Shown piece after piece: positions 16,997 through 26,412 of a stretch of DNA of 64,000 nucleotides. The notes beneath the pieces were generated by a model. It saw only the letters and a program-made list of their open reading frames with translations, had not been told where the DNA came from and ran no database searches. Every line of letters begins with the position of its first letter. Within the stretch, counting starts at the first letter, position 1. The position numbers were made by a program, and so were the translations under genes. The stretch comes from Paenibacillus rhizophilus (GTDB taxonomy: Bacteria; Bacillota; Bacilli; Paenibacillales; Paenibacillaceae): the NCBI RefSeq assembly GCF_003854965.1, contig NZ_RQPI01000016.1, positions 40,323 through 104,322 on the forward strand, written 5' to 3'.

Positions 16997-18307
16997 ATGC
17001 AGGATCGAAACAATCCCAATGAACAAAAAAGCAAGCTGAAGCTGGGCCGCCCGCTGACGCTGCTGCTCTCGGCGCAGCTCGTATCGAATGTGGGCGATTG
17101 GCTCCATGTGCTCGCGCTGCTGACGATGGTCGGCCTGAAGTGGAACGCCACGCCCTGGGAGATTACGGCTATCTCGCTGTGCATGGCCGCTCCAATGCTG
17201 CTGGGCGGGCCGTTCGCCGGAGTGGCCGCCGACCGGCTGAACCGCAAGGCGCTGATGATCGGCTCGGATGTGGTCCGCGCGGTTATCGTTGCCTCGCTCG
17301 TATTCGCCGGGTCGCTGAGCCAAGTCTACGTGCTGCTGCTACTGAAGGGAGCGATGGACGTCATCTTCTCGCCTGCCAAAAGCGGTAAGCTTAAAGAGCT
17401 GGTTCCCGCTTCGCAAATGGATGCCGCGGTTAGCTTAAGCTCCTCTATTGAACAAATCACGAAAATAATCGGGCCCGCCCTCGGAGGTCTGCTTGTTGCG
17501 ATGTTCGGCATCTCCGTCTGCTACCTAATCGACGCCGCGACGTTTCTTGTATCGGCTGCGATTCTGGTCGCCCTGCCGCGGGGGCGGAGAATGGGATCTG
17601 AGAACCGGGCGGAAGGACGCTCCGGAAACCGGCCGTCTTTCCGCAGTGAAATGGCCTCGGGTATGCGGATTATTGCCGGAATGCCCGCTGTGCTGAGCGG
17701 CATTCTTATGCTCGTATCCGTTCTGCTCGTGCTGAATATCGCCGATTCGCAGCTTGTGACGCTGTTTCGGATCATTCCCGGCGTCAGCGGCGATCTGCTG
17801 GGCTGGTGCGTAGGGGCAAGCGGGCTGGGCACGCTGATCGCCGCGCTGCTGGTCGGACGGATGGGCAGTTCACGGCCTCCGCTTCTCTTCATGGGCCTTG
17901 GCGCCGTATTGATGGGGGCAGTATTCGCCGGGGCAGCCGTGGCGACCGCTTACGGCAAACCGGGAGCGGTCATTTATATTATTTTATTCTCCGCCTTTCT
18001 GCTGGCAGGAGCCGGAGCGGGGCTTGTCTTCATTCCGTTTCAGTCGATGCTGCAAAAGCGGACACCCGAAGCCTATACCGGCCGGGTTTTCGGAACAGTC
18101 AACAGTCTGGCCAGCGCGTCCGTCATTTTGGGACCGGTGGCCGGCGGGGCGCTCGTTACGGCGTCGGGTCCGGTAGCCGCCTTTATCGTCTCCGGACTGC
18201 TTACCCTGCTGCTGGGCGCGGCGATGCTGACGCTCCGGGGCTATATCGACCGCAGGGATCAAGCGGCCGGCGCCGGAGCCGCCGGAGAGAAGGCGGCTGC
18301 GTACTAA
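16997..18307 (+). CDS. MFS transporter (12-helix, MFS_3-like)
   Basis: A 436-residue membrane transporter. After a short polar start (LLSAQLVSNVGDWLHVLAL) come about twelve helices; the loop between helices two and three is GVAADRLNRKALM, a motif A variant. The family resembles enterobactin-exporter/macrolide-efflux-like MFS proteins (Mef type). The C-terminus is charged. GGAAGG lies just before the ATG. The gene is divergent from marR, so repression by MarR is plausible. The substrate is unknown. Confidence 0.87.
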   Translation: MQDRNNPNEQKSKLKLGRPLTLLLSAQLVSNVGDWLHVLALLTMVGLKWNATPWEITAISLCMAAPMLLGGPFAGVAADRLNRKALMIGSDVVRAVIVASLVFAGSLSQVYVLLLLKGAMDVIFSPAKSGKLKELVPASQMDAAVSLSSSIEQITKIIGPALGGLLVAMFGISVCYLIDAATFLVSAAILVALPRGRRMGSENRAEGRSGNRPSFRSEMASGMRIIAGMPAVLSGILMLVSVLLVLNIADSQLVTLFRIIPGVSGDLLGWCVGASGLGTLIAALLVGRMGSSRPPLLFMGLGAVLMGAVFAGAAVATAYGKPGAVIYIILFSAFLLAGAGAGLVFIPFQSMLQKRTPEAYTGRVFGTVNSLASASVILGPVAGGALVTASGPVAAFIVSGLLTLLLGAAMLTLRGYIDRRDQAAGAGAAGEKAAAY

Positions 18308-18408
18308 TGAGGAGTAGCTGCAAAACCCGTGATCAAGTGGTAAGATGTGTATTAGTGTCCGGCGCGGGAATGCGGCGTTGACCTTTATTATTTATACATT
18401 ACTGGGAG

Positions 18409-19161
18409 ATGGAGCAGTTGGAAGATAAAGAAACGGGATGTGAGATGCCAGAGCAGCCGGATATTGTACTGGACGTTGCCATAGCCGAAGCGGGGTACGA
18501 GGAAGGAGATATTCGTATCGCGGATATTTCGTTTACCGTCCGGCGCGGTCAGCTGCTTGGACTGATCGGTCCGAACGGAGCCGGCAAAAGCACGACAATC
18601 AAGACCATGCTCGGCTTGTTGAAGCATGCGAAGGCCAAGGTGGAGATCGGCGGTTCGGGCGGCGGTTCCTACGCCTATGTGCCGGAGCAGCCGGTCTTTT
18701 ATGAGGATTTGACGCTGTGGGAGCATCTTGACCTGTCTGCAGCCGCTTACGGGCTGGATTACGGACAATTCAAGGAGGCGGCGCAGCGTCTGCTCCGCCA
18801 GTTCGGCATGGAGCATGTGCGCGACGATCTGCCGGCGGGCTTCTCCAAAGGGATGAAGCAGAAAATGATGCTGATGCTCGGCTTTCTTGTACAGCCTGAC
18901 GTTTATATCGTAGACGAGCCGTTCATCGGCCTCGATCCCCGCGCGACCAAAGACTTCCTGCGTCTGCTTGAGACGGAGCGGCGGCGCGGAGCCGGAGTGC
19001 TGATGTCGACGCATGTGCTGGATACGGCGGAAAAAATTTGCGACTCCTTTGTGCTCGTTTCCGCCGGAAAGGTGGCGGCCTCCGGGACGCTTGAGAATAT
19101 CCGCGCGGCGGCGGGGCTGCCGGAAGCCTCGCTCTTTGACTGCTTCGATGAGCTGGCATGA
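18409..19161 (+). CDS. ecsA: ABC transporter ATP-binding protein, EcsA-like
   Basis: A 250-residue ATPase with Walker A GPNGAGKSTT, a degenerate signature FSKGMKQKMMLM and Walker B VYIVDEPFIGLDPRA. The stretch YVPEQPVFYEDLTLWEHLDL is characteristic of EcsA, which in Bacillus and Staphylococcus works with EcsB and affects intramembrane proteolysis by RasP/Eep and protein secretion. The first ATG has GGGAG almost touching it, so the ATG at 18445 is an alternative start. The ecsB-like gene follows directly. The third ecs gene, ecsC, is absent here. Confidence 0.85.
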   Translation: MEQLEDKETGCEMPEQPDIVLDVAIAEAGYEEGDIRIADISFTVRRGQLLGLIGPNGAGKSTTIKTMLGLLKHAKAKVEIGGSGGGSYAYVPEQPVFYEDLTLWEHLDLSAAAYGLDYGQFKEAAQRLLRQFGMEHVRDDLPAGFSKGMKQKMMLMLGFLVQPDVYIVDEPFIGLDPRATKDFLRLLETERRRGAGVLMSTHVLDTAEKICDSFVLVSAGKVAASGTLENIRAAAGLPEASLFDCFDELA

Positions 19162-19181
19162 TGGGGGAGGAAAAGCTTGCC

Positions 19182-20444
19182 ATGAACAATCCGATTGAGG
19201 GCCGGCACGGCTATGACACCCCTGCACCCCGGCGTTTGCTGCGGAGGCGGCTTGGCCACCACTGGAAAGAACAATGGGGCATCATCCGTACCGCCGCGGA
19301 CTGGACGGTGTTTCTGTACATCCTCATTCCGGGCGGGCTGCTTGGCGGAAGATATTATTACGGATTCTGGAATGAGCCGCTTCCGACATGGAGCACGCTC
19401 CTGCCCTATGCCCTCCTTCCGGCGCTGCTCGCCTTACTGATGCAGGGCGGCATTCTGCTGCTGATGCATGAAGGAGACCTGCTGTTCTTGCGGCAGCGCA
19501 AGGAATGGATGCGAACGGTTATGCTGGGCGGAATCTTGTACAGCCTGTCGGTCACGGCGCTGAAAATTACTGCAGGATTTCTGATCCTGCTGCCGTTTCT
19601 TGTTCGCGGATACGGGCTAAGCGGCGCGGGTGCGGGAGCGCTGCTCGCTCTGAGCCTGTGCTGCGGGACATGCGTCAAGCTGCTCACGCATAATGTAAGG
19701 GTACAGAAGCAGGGATGGCGGAGGTGGCTGTGGATGCTGCTCGCCGCATGGCTGCCCTGCGGACTGTACATTCGCGCCGCCGCGGTATGGAGCGTTCATC
19801 CGGCGCTGCTGCTGCTTGCCGCAGCTGTGTATGCTGCTGTGGCGGCTGCCGCGCTGCGGGCAAGGCTTGCCCTAAGGGGCACGTTCCTCGGCGACGTGCG
19901 CGAGGACTTCAAGCAGCGGATGAAAATAGCCGGATTGCTGCTGAGAGGCGTCATCGATAAACCTCGGCCGACCCGGCATAAGCCGTGGACCTTCCGTAAA
20001 TCCCGGCCGCTGCTGCGCCCCGGTACTCCTGAAAGCCGGCTTGCCGGTGCATCGATCAAGGCGTTTATACGCAATCCGGGACATTTCAAGCTGTATCTTC
20101 AGTTTACCGGAGTGGGCGCTATAGCCATTCTGATCGTGCCGGGAATGCTGAAATGGGCTGTCTGCATTGTGCTGGTCTTATTGATGGCCTCCTGGCTGGT
20201 CTCGTACTGGAAGGTGTTTTCCAGTGAAGAGTTCATTGCGCTGCTCCCGTTCGGCAAAGACCAGAAAGCGGACGCGGGGAGCAGGGCGGTTCCGATTCTC
20301 ATCCTTCCTTTTTCCGTATTGTGCTCGGCAGCGGCCTCGGTGCCGTTGTACGGCTGGTGGGGGCTGGCGGTGTTCATCCCCGCCGGCGCGGTGATCGGCA
20401 TTATGGCGGCAAGGGTATTTACTGCTTTGCGCCTGGCCAGATAA
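19182..20444 (+). CDS. ecsB: ABC transporter permease, EcsB-like
   Basis: A 420-residue membrane protein with several hydrophobic helices in two groups and a polar central loop around 250-290. I chose the ATG at 19182, eleven bases after GGGGGAGG; an ATG at 19158 overlaps the previous stop and lies before that site. The N-terminal RRLGHHWKEQWGIIRTAADW resembles EcsB openings. It pairs with the EcsA-like ATPase upstream. What it moves is not known for the family. Confidence 0.82.
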   Translation: MNNPIEGRHGYDTPAPRRLLRRRLGHHWKEQWGIIRTAADWTVFLYILIPGGLLGGRYYYGFWNEPLPTWSTLLPYALLPALLALLMQGGILLLMHEGDLLFLRQRKEWMRTVMLGGILYSLSVTALKITAGFLILLPFLVRGYGLSGAGAGALLALSLCCGTCVKLLTHNVRVQKQGWRRWLWMLLAAWLPCGLYIRAAAVWSVHPALLLLAAAVYAAVAAAALRARLALRGTFLGDVREDFKQRMKIAGLLLRGVIDKPRPTRHKPWTFRKSRPLLRPGTPESRLAGASIKAFIRNPGHFKLYLQFTGVGAIAILIVPGMLKWAVCIVLVLLMASWLVSYWKVFSSEEFIALLPFGKDQKADAGSRAVPILILPFSVLCSAAASVPLYGWWGLAVFIPAGAVIGIMAARVFTALRLAR

Positions 20445-20462
20445 TCGGAATGAATAAAAGTA

Positions 20463-20509
20463 CCAGCGTGAACGGCGAAGATATCGTACGTTCACGCTGG
20501 TTTTATTTT
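20463..20509. terminator. Bidirectional terminator after ecsAB
   Basis: CCAGCGTGAAC pairs perfectly with GTTCACGCTGG (11 bp), followed by TTTTATTTT and preceded by AATAAAAGTA, so it can also end the convergent flavoprotein gene. Confidence 0.85.
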
Positions 20510-20582
20510 ACAAGTAAATTTGTTTCATACCGGAATTTACCGGGTAAGTGGGAATTACTCTGAATATTCAGAAGACCCACGC

Positions 20583-21848
20583 TCAGGCTTCCTGCCGGGC
20601 GGCATGCATCCCGGCCGTATATCCCGTAGAGAAAGCCGCAGTGATATTATACCCGCCCGTATATCCGTGTATATCCAGGATTTCACCGCAGAAATACAGA
20701 CCCGGCATCAGCTTTGACTGCATGGTTCCGGGATCGACTTCCTTCAAATGGATGCCGCCCCCCGTAACAAACGCTTCCTCCAAAGGACGGGTACCGTGAG
20801 CAAGAACCGGCATGCGCTTCATTAGGGCGGCGAGCGCCGCAAGGCTGCTTTTAGAGAGATGAGGCCCAGTAAGGTCGCCGTCAATTCCGGCTTTGGACAG
20901 CAGAAGCGGAATAAGCCGTTCCGGCAGCAGCCCCTTTAGCGCGTTACGGACCGCCTTTTTGGACTCAGCTTCCAGCTTGTCCTGCAGCTGCGCTTCCGTC
21001 TCATTCGGCCGCATATCGGGGAACAGATCAATGGAAAGTTCGACGGATTGTTTTCCTGTCTTGCGCTGAACCTGCCGCAGAAACTGGCTGCAGCGCAGCG
21101 CAATCGGACCGGACAGCCCGAAATGGGTAAAAATCATATCGCCCCTGTGGGAGATCAGCTTTTTGCCTTTTTCATTCCATACGGAGAGCTCCACATCGCG
21201 AAGAGAAAGCCCTTGCAGCTCGCCGGATTTGATCCAATCCTCGCGCGATACAATTGGCACCTCCGTCGGGTACAGCTCCGTAACGGTATGGCCCGCCGCT
21301 TCGGCCCAGGCATAACCGTCGCCGGTAGAACCGGTATGCGGAACCGATTTGCCTCCGGTTGCTATAATGACCGCCCGGCCAGTCAGCCTTTTTCCCGAAG
21401 CCAGAAGGACGCCGTGAACGCAGTCCTTCCCATAAACCACTTCGCGGACCGGACTGTCCGTGATGACCTGAACGCCGAGACTTTTTACTTTGCCGACCAA
21501 TGCAGAGACGACACTGGAAGCTTTATCGGAAACGGGGAACATTCGGCCGTTATCTTCTTCCTTTAACCGAATACCCAAATTTTCAAAAAAGTCGACAATG
21601 GAACGGTTGTCGAAATGGCCGAGCGCGCTGTACAAAAAACGTCCATTTCCCGGAATATGGGTGATCAGTTCTGCCGTTTCTTTCATATTAGTCACATTGC
21701 AGCGGCCTCCGCCGGAGATGCCCAGCTTGCGCCCAAGCTTGGTTCCCTTGTCGATCAGCAGCACGGAGGCCCCGTGTTCCGCTGCGGCTACGCTGGCCAT
21801 CAGACCGGAAGGTCCGCCGCCGATGACGATAACATCGAATTCACTCAT
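20583..21848 (-). CDS. HI0933/BaiN-family NAD(P)/FAD-dependent oxidoreductase
   Basis: A 421-residue flavoprotein. The FAD motif VIVIGGGPSGLMASVAAAE opens it, then GTKLGRKLGISGGGRCNVTN, the hallmark of the HI0933 family. Near the end comes FVTGGGIHLKEVDPGTMQSK and LYFCGEILDIHGYTGGYN. Family members are annotated as BaiN-like or 'aminoacetone oxidase-like'; the true substrate is unclear. The start at 21848 follows AAAGGAG at eight bases; the open frame extends upstream to 21902 without a ribosome site. It is a single-gene unit. Confidence 0.9.
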   Translation of the reverse strand: MSEFDVIVIGGGPSGLMASVAAAEHGASVLLIDKGTKLGRKLGISGGGRCNVTNMKETAELITHIPGNGRFLYSALGHFDNRSIVDFFENLGIRLKEEDNGRMFPVSDKASSVVSALVGKVKSLGVQVITDSPVREVVYGKDCVHGVLLASGKRLTGRAVIIATGGKSVPHTGSTGDGYAWAEAAGHTVTELYPTEVPIVSREDWIKSGELQGLSLRDVELSVWNEKGKKLISHRGDMIFTHFGLSGPIALRCSQFLRQVQRKTGKQSVELSIDLFPDMRPNETEAQLQDKLEAESKKAVRNALKGLLPERLIPLLLSKAGIDGDLTGPHLSKSSLAALAALMKRMPVLAHGTRPLEEAFVTGGGIHLKEVDPGTMQSKLMPGLYFCGEILDIHGYTGGYNITAAFSTGYTAGMHAARQEA

Positions 21849-21954
21849 GAAATTGACTCCTTTTGCAAATTGCAAGGCTGCGTTTGATTCAGGTCTCATC
21901 ATACCATTACCGCCCCGGAGGGGACCAGTCCCGCCCTTAGAGGGTATTCTCTCA

Positions 21955-21982
21955 TTGTCAGATTGAACGGATATGCTTTAAT
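21955..21982 (+). promoter_or_regulatory. Promoter of the orphan histidine kinase
   Basis: TTGTCA (21955-21960), 16 bases, TTTAAT (21977-21982), 34 bases before the GTG start. Confidence 0.45.
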
Positions 21983-22016
21983 CTAAGTTTGCACATAAAA
22001 TTAACCGGTTCGGACG

Positions 22017-23741
22017 GTGATCACAATTACAACTGCGATAAAAGATATAATCCTGCAAATAGCCGCTGCCTCATCTTTTTTGCTGTTGTTTCAATGGAGG
22101 CTGAATCAAAGCCATCCAGCGCGCAGAAATCTCAAATTTCCCGATGACCAGACCTTCCTTGTGCTGGCCTGCGCACTTAGCCTTATTCTTTGCTCTGCGC
22201 TGTCCAGCAGTCTGTTCGGGATTATCAATTTGAACTGGGCAGTGCTCCCGGCGTTTATCGGCATGCTGTATGGAAGCTTCCGCTCCCGCCTTGTCCTTGG
22301 GGTATTGCTGCTGGTTTGCACCAGTGTATTTCACTATCCGTTCACGCCGCTCCATATTTTGCTCGATTCGAATATTTTAATATTCCCGCTGGTATTCAGT
22401 CTGGCCAAACGATTCAAGCGGGGAACGGATTTGGAGAAAATTTCGATTATGTGGGGATTGTTGGCATCGTGCACCTTGTTTAGAGTGCTTACCCCTCTGC
22501 TCGACGGCAAAAGTTACTCCGGGCTGCAGACGGATGAAATCGTGCTTATCCTAAGTATGCTGTTTTTCAGATTCCTGCTGGGTGGCTTAATGATCTACTT
22601 GATTGAATCCGCCTTGGACAAGCTGGAAATTGATGAGCGCATGGCCCATATGTCCGAGAAATTCAAGCAGGAAACCGATAATTTCCAGCAGATTACCAAT
22701 ATGGTGCCCTTAAGCATTATTTCCATTGACGATAACTACAAGATTACCAGCATTAACGATACGATGATGAAGAAATTGGAGAATCGACTGCCTAATATAA
22801 AAAGGAGCGATGTTCTGTTTCTTCCCGTGTTCGACCTGATACATAAGCTGAAGCTCAACGAGGAAAAGGAATTGGACCGCCTTCTGGAGATTATTTTTCT
22901 TAAACACAGGTTCATGGAAAGGGTAACTTGCTCAGGGAGAGTTCTGCATATTTTTGCCGCTCCCCTGGTTCCACAAGCACCCGGGCAGATCGGAGGGATG
23001 GTTCTGGTCATTCAAGATGTGACGGAGGAAGAGCTGATCCGAAGCGAACTGGACCATGTCGAGCGGTTGACGCTGGTAGGGCAGATGGCGGCTGGGATTA
23101 CCCATGAGATTCGCAATCCGATGGCGGTGGTCCGCGGTTTCCTGCAATTGATGAGAGAGAAAAGCTCTTCAGATATGGATTCTTATTACCAGATTGTTAT
23201 GGATGAGCTGGACCGGGCCAACAGTATTATTACCGACTTTCTGTCGCTTGCGCAGAGCGGCATATCCAGCAAGGAGGACGGCAATCTTCATGATGTGATC
23301 GAAGAATTGGCGCCGCTGCTGTGGGCCGATGCGAATCTTCGCGGGCAAAGCGTTGAACTCAAGCTGTGCGATTCCCTGCCGGTTCTGCGGCTCAATATTA
23401 AGGAAATCAAGCAGGTTGTTCTGAACCTGGGACGCAATGCCATGGAAGCGATGGAGCCGAAGGGAGTGCTGACGCTGGAAACCCGCTGTGAGTCGGGAAT
23501 GGTGGAGCTGCTGGTAAAGGATACGGGTTGCGGAATGTCGGAGATGGAGCTCGAGAAGCTGTTCGTTCCTTTCTTTACCACCAAGGATCAAGGGACCGGG
23601 CTGGGCCTCCCGCTATGCCTCAGTATCGTCGAGCGGCACGGCGGTACGATTTCCGTCGATTCCCGCACGGGAGCCGGAACGGTCTTTACCGTGTCCTTTC
23701 CTTACGAGGCTCAGGAGAAAGCGACGTACGCCGAAGTTTAA
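22017..23741 (+). CDS. Orphan PAS-containing histidine kinase, sporulation-kinase type
   Basis: A 574-residue membrane kinase. Residues about 10-205 hold six or so hydrophobic helices of the 5TMR-LYT kind, then a PAS domain (about 225-335, IISIDDNYKITSINDTM), HisKA with His363 (GITHEIRNPMAVVRG), and HATPase (NLGRNAMEAM, DTGCGM, GTGLGLPLCLSIVERHGG). No response regulator gene is adjacent. This architecture and isolation match KinB/KinD-like kinases that feed the Spo0F-Spo0B-Spo0A phosphorelay; that role is inferred. The start is a GTG with a weak ribosome site. Confidence 0.88.
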   Translation: MITITTAIKDIILQIAAASSFLLLFQWRLNQSHPARRNLKFPDDQTFLVLACALSLILCSALSSSLFGIINLNWAVLPAFIGMLYGSFRSRLVLGVLLLVCTSVFHYPFTPLHILLDSNILIFPLVFSLAKRFKRGTDLEKISIMWGLLASCTLFRVLTPLLDGKSYSGLQTDEIVLILSMLFFRFLLGGLMIYLIESALDKLEIDERMAHMSEKFKQETDNFQQITNMVPLSIISIDDNYKITSINDTMMKKLENRLPNIKRSDVLFLPVFDLIHKLKLNEEKELDRLLEIIFLKHRFMERVTCSGRVLHIFAAPLVPQAPGQIGGMVLVIQDVTEEELIRSELDHVERLTLVGQMAAGITHEIRNPMAVVRGFLQLMREKSSSDMDSYYQIVMDELDRANSIITDFLSLAQSGISSKEDGNLHDVIEELAPLLWADANLRGQSVELKLCDSLPVLRLNIKEIKQVVLNLGRNAMEAMEPKGVLTLETRCESGMVELLVKDTGCGMSEMELEKLFVPFFTTKDQGTGLGLPLCLSIVERHGGTISVDSRTGAGTVFTVSFPYEAQEKATYAEV

Positions 23742-23812
23742 ACGGGAGACCGTTTGAAACCGGATGCCCTACCTGCCAACCGCTTCAAAGCTGGTGCAGC
23801 TAGGTCTGCCGC

Positions 23813-23840
23813 TTGCTTTCGGAGAGTAGGAATGTATAAT
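23813..23840 (+). promoter_or_regulatory. Promoter of brxB
   Basis: TTGCTT (23813-23818), 16 bases, consensus TATAAT (23835-23840), about 70 bases before the gene. Confidence 0.55.
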
Positions 23841-23909
23841 AAAGTTAGCAAGTGTCACTGTTAAAAAGTTAATTGACAAGCTATTAAGCGTAGAGGAGAG
23901 TGCAGAACC

Positions 23910-24344
23910 ATGTCCATGTCTTTTGACCAATATATGAGAGATTCAATTCAACCGATGCGCGACGATCTGACCAATATCGGCTTTACGGAACTGAGAACGC
24001 CGGAGGAAGTGAAAGCCGCACTGCCAAGCACCAAGGGAACCTCGCTTGTCGTTGTCAACTCTGTCTGCGGATGTGCCGCCGGACAATGCCGTCCCGGTGT
24101 TGCCCAGGCGCTGCAAAATGAGATCAAGCCGGATCACCTGTTCACCGTCTTTGCCGGCCAGGAGAAGGAAGCAACCGCCAAAGCGCGCGAGTATTTCGCT
24201 CCTTACCCGCCTTCTTCCCCTTCAATCGCCTTGATGAAGGATGGAGAACTGGTCCATTTTATTGAGCGTCATGGGGTGGAGAACCGCTCAGCTGCCGAAA
24301 TCGCGGAAGAGCTGAAGGAAATCTTTGACCGCTACTGCCAATAA
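23910..24344 (+). CDS. brxB: Bacilliredoxin BrxB (YphP/YqiW family)
   Basis: A 144-residue thioredoxin-fold protein that removes bacillithiol from oxidised cysteines after hypochlorite or peroxide stress. The family's CGC active-site motif lies at residues 53-55 (NSVCGCAAGQCRPG) and the opening SFDQYMRDSIQPMRDDL is diagnostic. Length is normal. It implies the cell makes bacillithiol, as Firmicutes of this group do. GAGGAGAG precedes the ATG. Single-gene unit with its own promoter and terminator. Confidence 0.95.
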   Translation: MSMSFDQYMRDSIQPMRDDLTNIGFTELRTPEEVKAALPSTKGTSLVVVNSVCGCAAGQCRPGVAQALQNEIKPDHLFTVFAGQEKEATAKAREYFAPYPPSSPSIALMKDGELVHFIERHGVENRSAAEIAEELKEIFDRYCQ

Positions 24345-24370
24345 AGCTAAGAAACTTACACGCTATTTCA

Positions 24371-24410
24371 TCCCGCGGCGCCGATTTTTTGGCGCCGCGG
24401 GATTATTTTT
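24371..24410 (+). terminator. Terminator after brxB
   Basis: TCCCGCGGCGCC and GGCGCCGCGGGA form a perfect 12-bp stem around GATTTTTT, followed by TTATTTTT. Confidence 0.9.
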
Positions 24411-24474
24411 GGACATATACGGACAAGACTTTCTTGAACTAAGATTTCAGCGTGATGAAACGGAGTGAGCTGCT

Positions 24475-25281
24475 GTGAGCAAGCAGGAAGAGATCATTGC
24501 CGCCCTCGGCGTAAAACCGGCGATCGATGCGGAGGCGGAAGTAAGGAAGAGAGTCGATTTTCTGAAAGCGTATATTGTGGAATCGGGAACCAAGGGACTG
24601 TTGATTGCGATAAGCGGAGGCGTGGACAGTGCGGTGGCCGCTGGTTTATGCAAACGCGCGACGGATGAGTTGACCGCCGAACAGGGCAGGGAGTATATGA
24701 CGCTAGGGGTCTTCCAGCCTTATGGGGAGCAGGAGGATATCGTTCACAGCTACGCGGTTGCCCAAACGTTCGGGCTTAAGACGGTGGAGACGAATATAGA
24801 GGATGCCGTTGACGAGATCGCGCTTGAAACGGAGTATGCGCTGAAGGCAATGGGACAGCACCGCCATATGACGCATCAGGGCAAAGGGAATATCAAAGCG
24901 AGAACGAGGATGGTGATCCAGTATGCGCTCTCCTTTGAGAACAACCTGCTCGTGGTCGGCACCGACCACGCATCCGAAGCGATCACCGGCTTTTACACCA
25001 AATGGGGCGACGGAGCCGTAGATATTGCGCCGCTTTCTTCCCTGAACAAACGCCAAGTCCGCCAGCTGGCCTCTTATCTCGGCGTTCCTGCCGAAATCAT
25101 CGAGAAGGCGCCGACCGCCGGATTGTGGGCCGGACAGACGGATGAAGCCGAGCTCGGTATTACATACGAGGACAACAGCGATTACCTGGAAGGAATGCCG
25201 GTGAGGCCCGAAGCTGCGGAACTGCTGGAGAAATTCTACCGGAGAACTGCGCATAAGCGGGGCGTCATTCCCGGCATCTAA
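24475..25281 (+). CDS. nadE: NH3-dependent NAD+ synthetase
   Basis: A 268-residue enzyme that amidates deamido-NAD to NAD with ATP and ammonia. The PP-loop motif ISGGVDSAVAAGLC is at about residues 45-60. KARTRMVIQYALSFENN, GTDHASEAITGFYTKWGDG and LNKRQVRQLA are the substrate-binding segments of the short ammonia-dependent class; the glutaminase domain of the long class is absent. It starts with GTG behind GGAGTGAG. It stands alone between two terminators or stem structures. Confidence 0.96.
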   Translation: MSKQEEIIAALGVKPAIDAEAEVRKRVDFLKAYIVESGTKGLLIAISGGVDSAVAAGLCKRATDELTAEQGREYMTLGVFQPYGEQEDIVHSYAVAQTFGLKTVETNIEDAVDEIALETEYALKAMGQHRHMTHQGKGNIKARTRMVIQYALSFENNLLVVGTDHASEAITGFYTKWGDGAVDIAPLSSLNKRQVRQLASYLGVPAEIIEKAPTAGLWAGQTDEAELGITYEDNSDYLEGMPVRPEAAELLEKFYRRTAHKRGVIPGI

Positions 25282-25369
25282 GATCGGCACCGTGCCTTGT
25301 TAACCGCACAGCCGCGGCAGTTTTGCGCCAGGAGGACTGGCCGCCGCGGGCGGTGTTCATGCGGGGAAT

Positions 25370-26194
25370 TCAGGAGCGCAGCACCCGGTCAATAAAGGCT
25401 TCAGTCGCGAATAAGGCTTGCTCCAATTGCGGGGTAGGCCCGGCAAACGGATGGACCGTTCCAAAGGTATGATCTCCTTCCGGAATTTGAATCCAGTCGA
25501 TATCCGGTCTAATGGCGGTCAGCTTCTCGGACCCCTGACGCAGACGGGCGCCGTCCTTGCTTCCCTGGATGAGCGTAACTGGAAACTTCGCCGTCCGCAT
25601 CCGTTCTATAATATTGTAACGCTGCTTCTGAAGCTCCAAATCCTCCAGAATGACGGCATCCAGAGGCATTTGCTGTCCGGTCCGCCCGTTCAGGACATAG
25701 GCGCGGCCTTTTTCGCGCATGTCCTGCTTCTGTTCTTCCGTGAACAGGTCCAGATCGGTGACACCGTTCCAGGAGATGACGCCGGCGACTTCGCCCGGAT
25801 GGTCAAGAGCATACAGCAGGCAGTCGCCCCCGCCCCGGCTGTGTCCCAGGAGGAAGAGCGGAAGTCCGCCAAGCTTCGGATGCTGGCTGAGATAGGAGAG
25901 CAGCACTTCCAGATCTTTGAGCTCACGGTGGTATGTATTCCGGGCGAATTTCTCAAGCTCGGTGAAATTCTGGAGATCCTCGCCGATCCCGCCATGGGAG
26001 AAATTGAAGGTGACGACCTCATGCTTCCCGCTCAGCGATTCCGCGGCATAAGGTAACATTCCCCAATCCTTGAAGCCTTTATAGCCGTGAGCGATTACGA
26101 TCAGACTGGCTGCCGCTCCCCGGGAGGGGAAACGCGTACAACGCAGAACGGCGTCATCCCCTGCGGGTATTTTAAAATTGGTGCTTCGACTCAT
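25370..26194 (-). CDS. Alpha/beta hydrolase (dienelactone hydrolase/esterase-like)
   Basis: A 274-residue soluble hydrolase. The nucleophile elbow is GHSRGGGD, with LIVIAHGYKGFKDWGML as the oxyanion-hole region and the His in PEGDHTFGTVHPF near the end. The ATG at 26194 follows GAGAGGGG at ten bases; an upstream in-frame ATG at 26233 lacks one. No signal peptide is visible. The substrate is unknown. It runs toward nadE, so the two are convergent. Confidence 0.85.
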   Translation of the reverse strand: MSRSTNFKIPAGDDAVLRCTRFPSRGAAASLIVIAHGYKGFKDWGMLPYAAESLSGKHEVVTFNFSHGGIGEDLQNFTELEKFARNTYHRELKDLEVLLSYLSQHPKLGGLPLFLLGHSRGGGDCLLYALDHPGEVAGVISWNGVTDLDLFTEEQKQDMREKGRAYVLNGRTGQQMPLDAVILEDLELQKQRYNIIERMRTAKFPVTLIQGSKDGARLRQGSEKLTAIRPDIDWIQIPEGDHTFGTVHPFAGPTPQLEQALFATEAFIDRVLRS

Positions 26195-26293
26195 CAGAAA
26201 ACGTCCCCTCTCGTATGCGAACGGCTGTTCCATTGCAGTCGCCGAAGACGCCGCGGAGGCGGCGCATGGACTTCGGCGCGGTTTTCTTTTAAA

Positions 26294-26322
26294 ATATAAG
26301 AATTTATAAGCCGTTTCTTCTT
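26294..26322 (+). repeat. Hairpin repeat element, copy C (internally deleted)
   Basis: ATATAAGAATTTATAAG joined directly to CCGTTTCTTCTT. These are the left and right ends of the element seen complete at 32974-33067; the middle ~65 bases are missing. Confidence 0.5.
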
Positions 26323-26412
26323 AAGATAGCAGAAAGCCTGCCTCAACACTATACTATTATACCATTCCCCATATGAATTTACGGAAAAAGAAGATTTGAG
26401 GAGCGTGTACTC